This document shows positions 63,290 to 64,000 of a stretch of 64,000 nucleotides of DNA, in pieces. The position numbers and the translations under genes were made by a program. The notes under the pieces are model-generated. The model was not told the DNA's origin. It did not search any database and saw only the letters and a list, made by a program, of their open reading frames with translations. Within the stretch, counting starts at the first letter, position 1; the number at the start of each line of letters is the position of its first letter. The DNA comes from Trochalopteron elliotii (taxonomy: Eukaryota > Chordata > Aves > Passeriformes > Leiothrichidae), in NCBI GenBank assembly GCA_024734555.1, contig JANPWX010000360.1, positions 288,875-352,874 of the forward strand, written 5' to 3'.

Positions 63290-63680
63290 ATACCTCCATT
63301 AGATTAGATGAGAGACTGAGGGGAGACATTGTGGTCTTCAGCATCCTCACGAGGGGAAGAGTCAAGAAAGGTAGTGGTGTCTTCACTCTCGTGAGCAGTG
63401 ACAGGACTTGAGGAAATGGCCTGAAGCTGAGTCAGGAGAAGTTTAGCTTACATATCAGGATAAGGTTTTTCACCCAGAGGGCGACTGGGCACTGGAATGG
63501 GCTGCCCAGGGTAGTGGTCACAGTGCCAAGCCTCTCTGTATACAAGAAGAGATTGGACAATGCTCTCAGGCACATGGTGTGGTCCTTGGGGTGTCCAGTG
63601 CAGAGCCAGGAACTGGATTTAATGATTCTGATACGTCCCTTCCAACTCAGTATATTCTATGATTCTATGATTCTGATTCT
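63290..63680 (+). mobile_element. CR1 LINE 3' UTR with tail
   Basis: The sequence follows the CR1 3' UTR in order: GACTGAGGGGAGACATTGTGG, CTCACGAGGGGAAGAG, GAGCAGTGACAGGAC, GGCCTGAAGCTGAGTCAGG, AGGATAAGGTTTTTCACCC, GGGCACTGGAATGGGCTGCC, AGTGGTCACAGTGCC, and CGTCCCTTCCAACTCAG. It closes with ATTCTATGATTCTATGATTC, the octamer tail of avian CR1. The copy is severely 5'-truncated and carries no ORF2. The frame at 63514-63741 is chance. Confidence 0.93.
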
Positions 63681-64000
63681 AAGTTTGTGTGAGCAACTAG
63701 CCTGGTTCTGGAGGACAAGCTGCATCTTCAAATGTGTGTGAATCACTGTTTTCCTTAGCCTAGGACAATCCAAACATCATTATCCAATATCCAGCAAACT
63801 ATCCTGTTGCACAGGAAGGTGGGGAGTTTCAGCAGAAGACCTGTTTGGTTAAGCAAGGGATTCTTAGCCTGCCAATGAAAGGGATCTAAATGCAACCTTC
63901 AACAGCTGAAGAGGAATTAGGAACAGTCAAACTTTTCTAGATAGCTGCAGTCAGCCTAAGAAGAGAAAACCAGCACAAACTGCAGCCCAAGAGGCTCAGA
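63681..64000. other. Non-coding right flank
   Basis: No repeat or coding sequence was recognised in the last 320 bp. Confidence 0.5.

Noticed and set aside
1..64000. tRNA, rRNA, CRISPR, prokaryotic operon or phage system
   Set aside because: No cloverleaf with A/B boxes, no rRNA blocks, no regularly spaced repeats and no dense coding; the sequence is plainly vertebrate non-coding DNA.

Overview
The window looks like nuclear DNA from a bird, most likely a passerine. The evidence is repeat content: at least seven truncated CR1 LINE fragments on both strands, some ending in the avian CR1 tail (ATTCTATG-type octamers at 63645-63680), and several LTR-type insertions whose wording I recognise from bird genomes. 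The LTR at 50736-51288 is the one I associate with passerines. Repeat family assignments rest on memory of consensus sequences, not on a search. There is no bacterial or organellar organisation, no operon, and no rRNA, tRNA or CRISPR signal.

No intact protein-coding gene can be supported. The DNA is AT-rich and fits a gene desert or a very large intron. Most of the longer open frames are explained by repeats: 31074-31619 is the CR1 reverse-transcriptase C-terminus, 4162-4692 is antisense CR1, 63514-63741 is CR1 3' UTR, and the Gln/Lys frame near 26050 is a (CAAAAA)n microsatellite.

Layout. 221-1299: a GC-richer ~1.08-kb LTR-like repeat. 2095-4440: an antisense CR1 split by a compound endogenous-retrovirus LTR block (2831-4075). 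6690-8010: a G-rich, probable LTR-type repeat with two (GT)n tracts. 8011-18679: AT-rich single-copy-looking DNA. 18680 to about 19190: a minus-strand LTR with CCAAT, TATA-like and AATAAA signals in order. 19190-31235: unique AT-rich DNA with a composite microsatellite and a short N gap near 26 kb. 31236-32012: a good CR1 3' end. 35137-35238: a CR1 tail. 42050-42330: a CR1 endonuclease-domain fragment. 46736-47665: a CR1 3' end split by a 540-bp minus-strand LTR. 50218-51345: an antisense CR1 split by a plus-strand solo LTR. 58270-59795: traces of what may be a decayed gene on the minus strand. 62068-62128 and 63290-63680: further CR1 pieces.

The clearest structural pattern is that three LTR insertions each sit inside an older CR1 copy. 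The most novel candidate is the possible unidentified decayed gene at 58.3-59.8 kb, where splice-site-like sequences and reading phase agree but stops and frameshifts are present. I found no convincing undescribed biological system.
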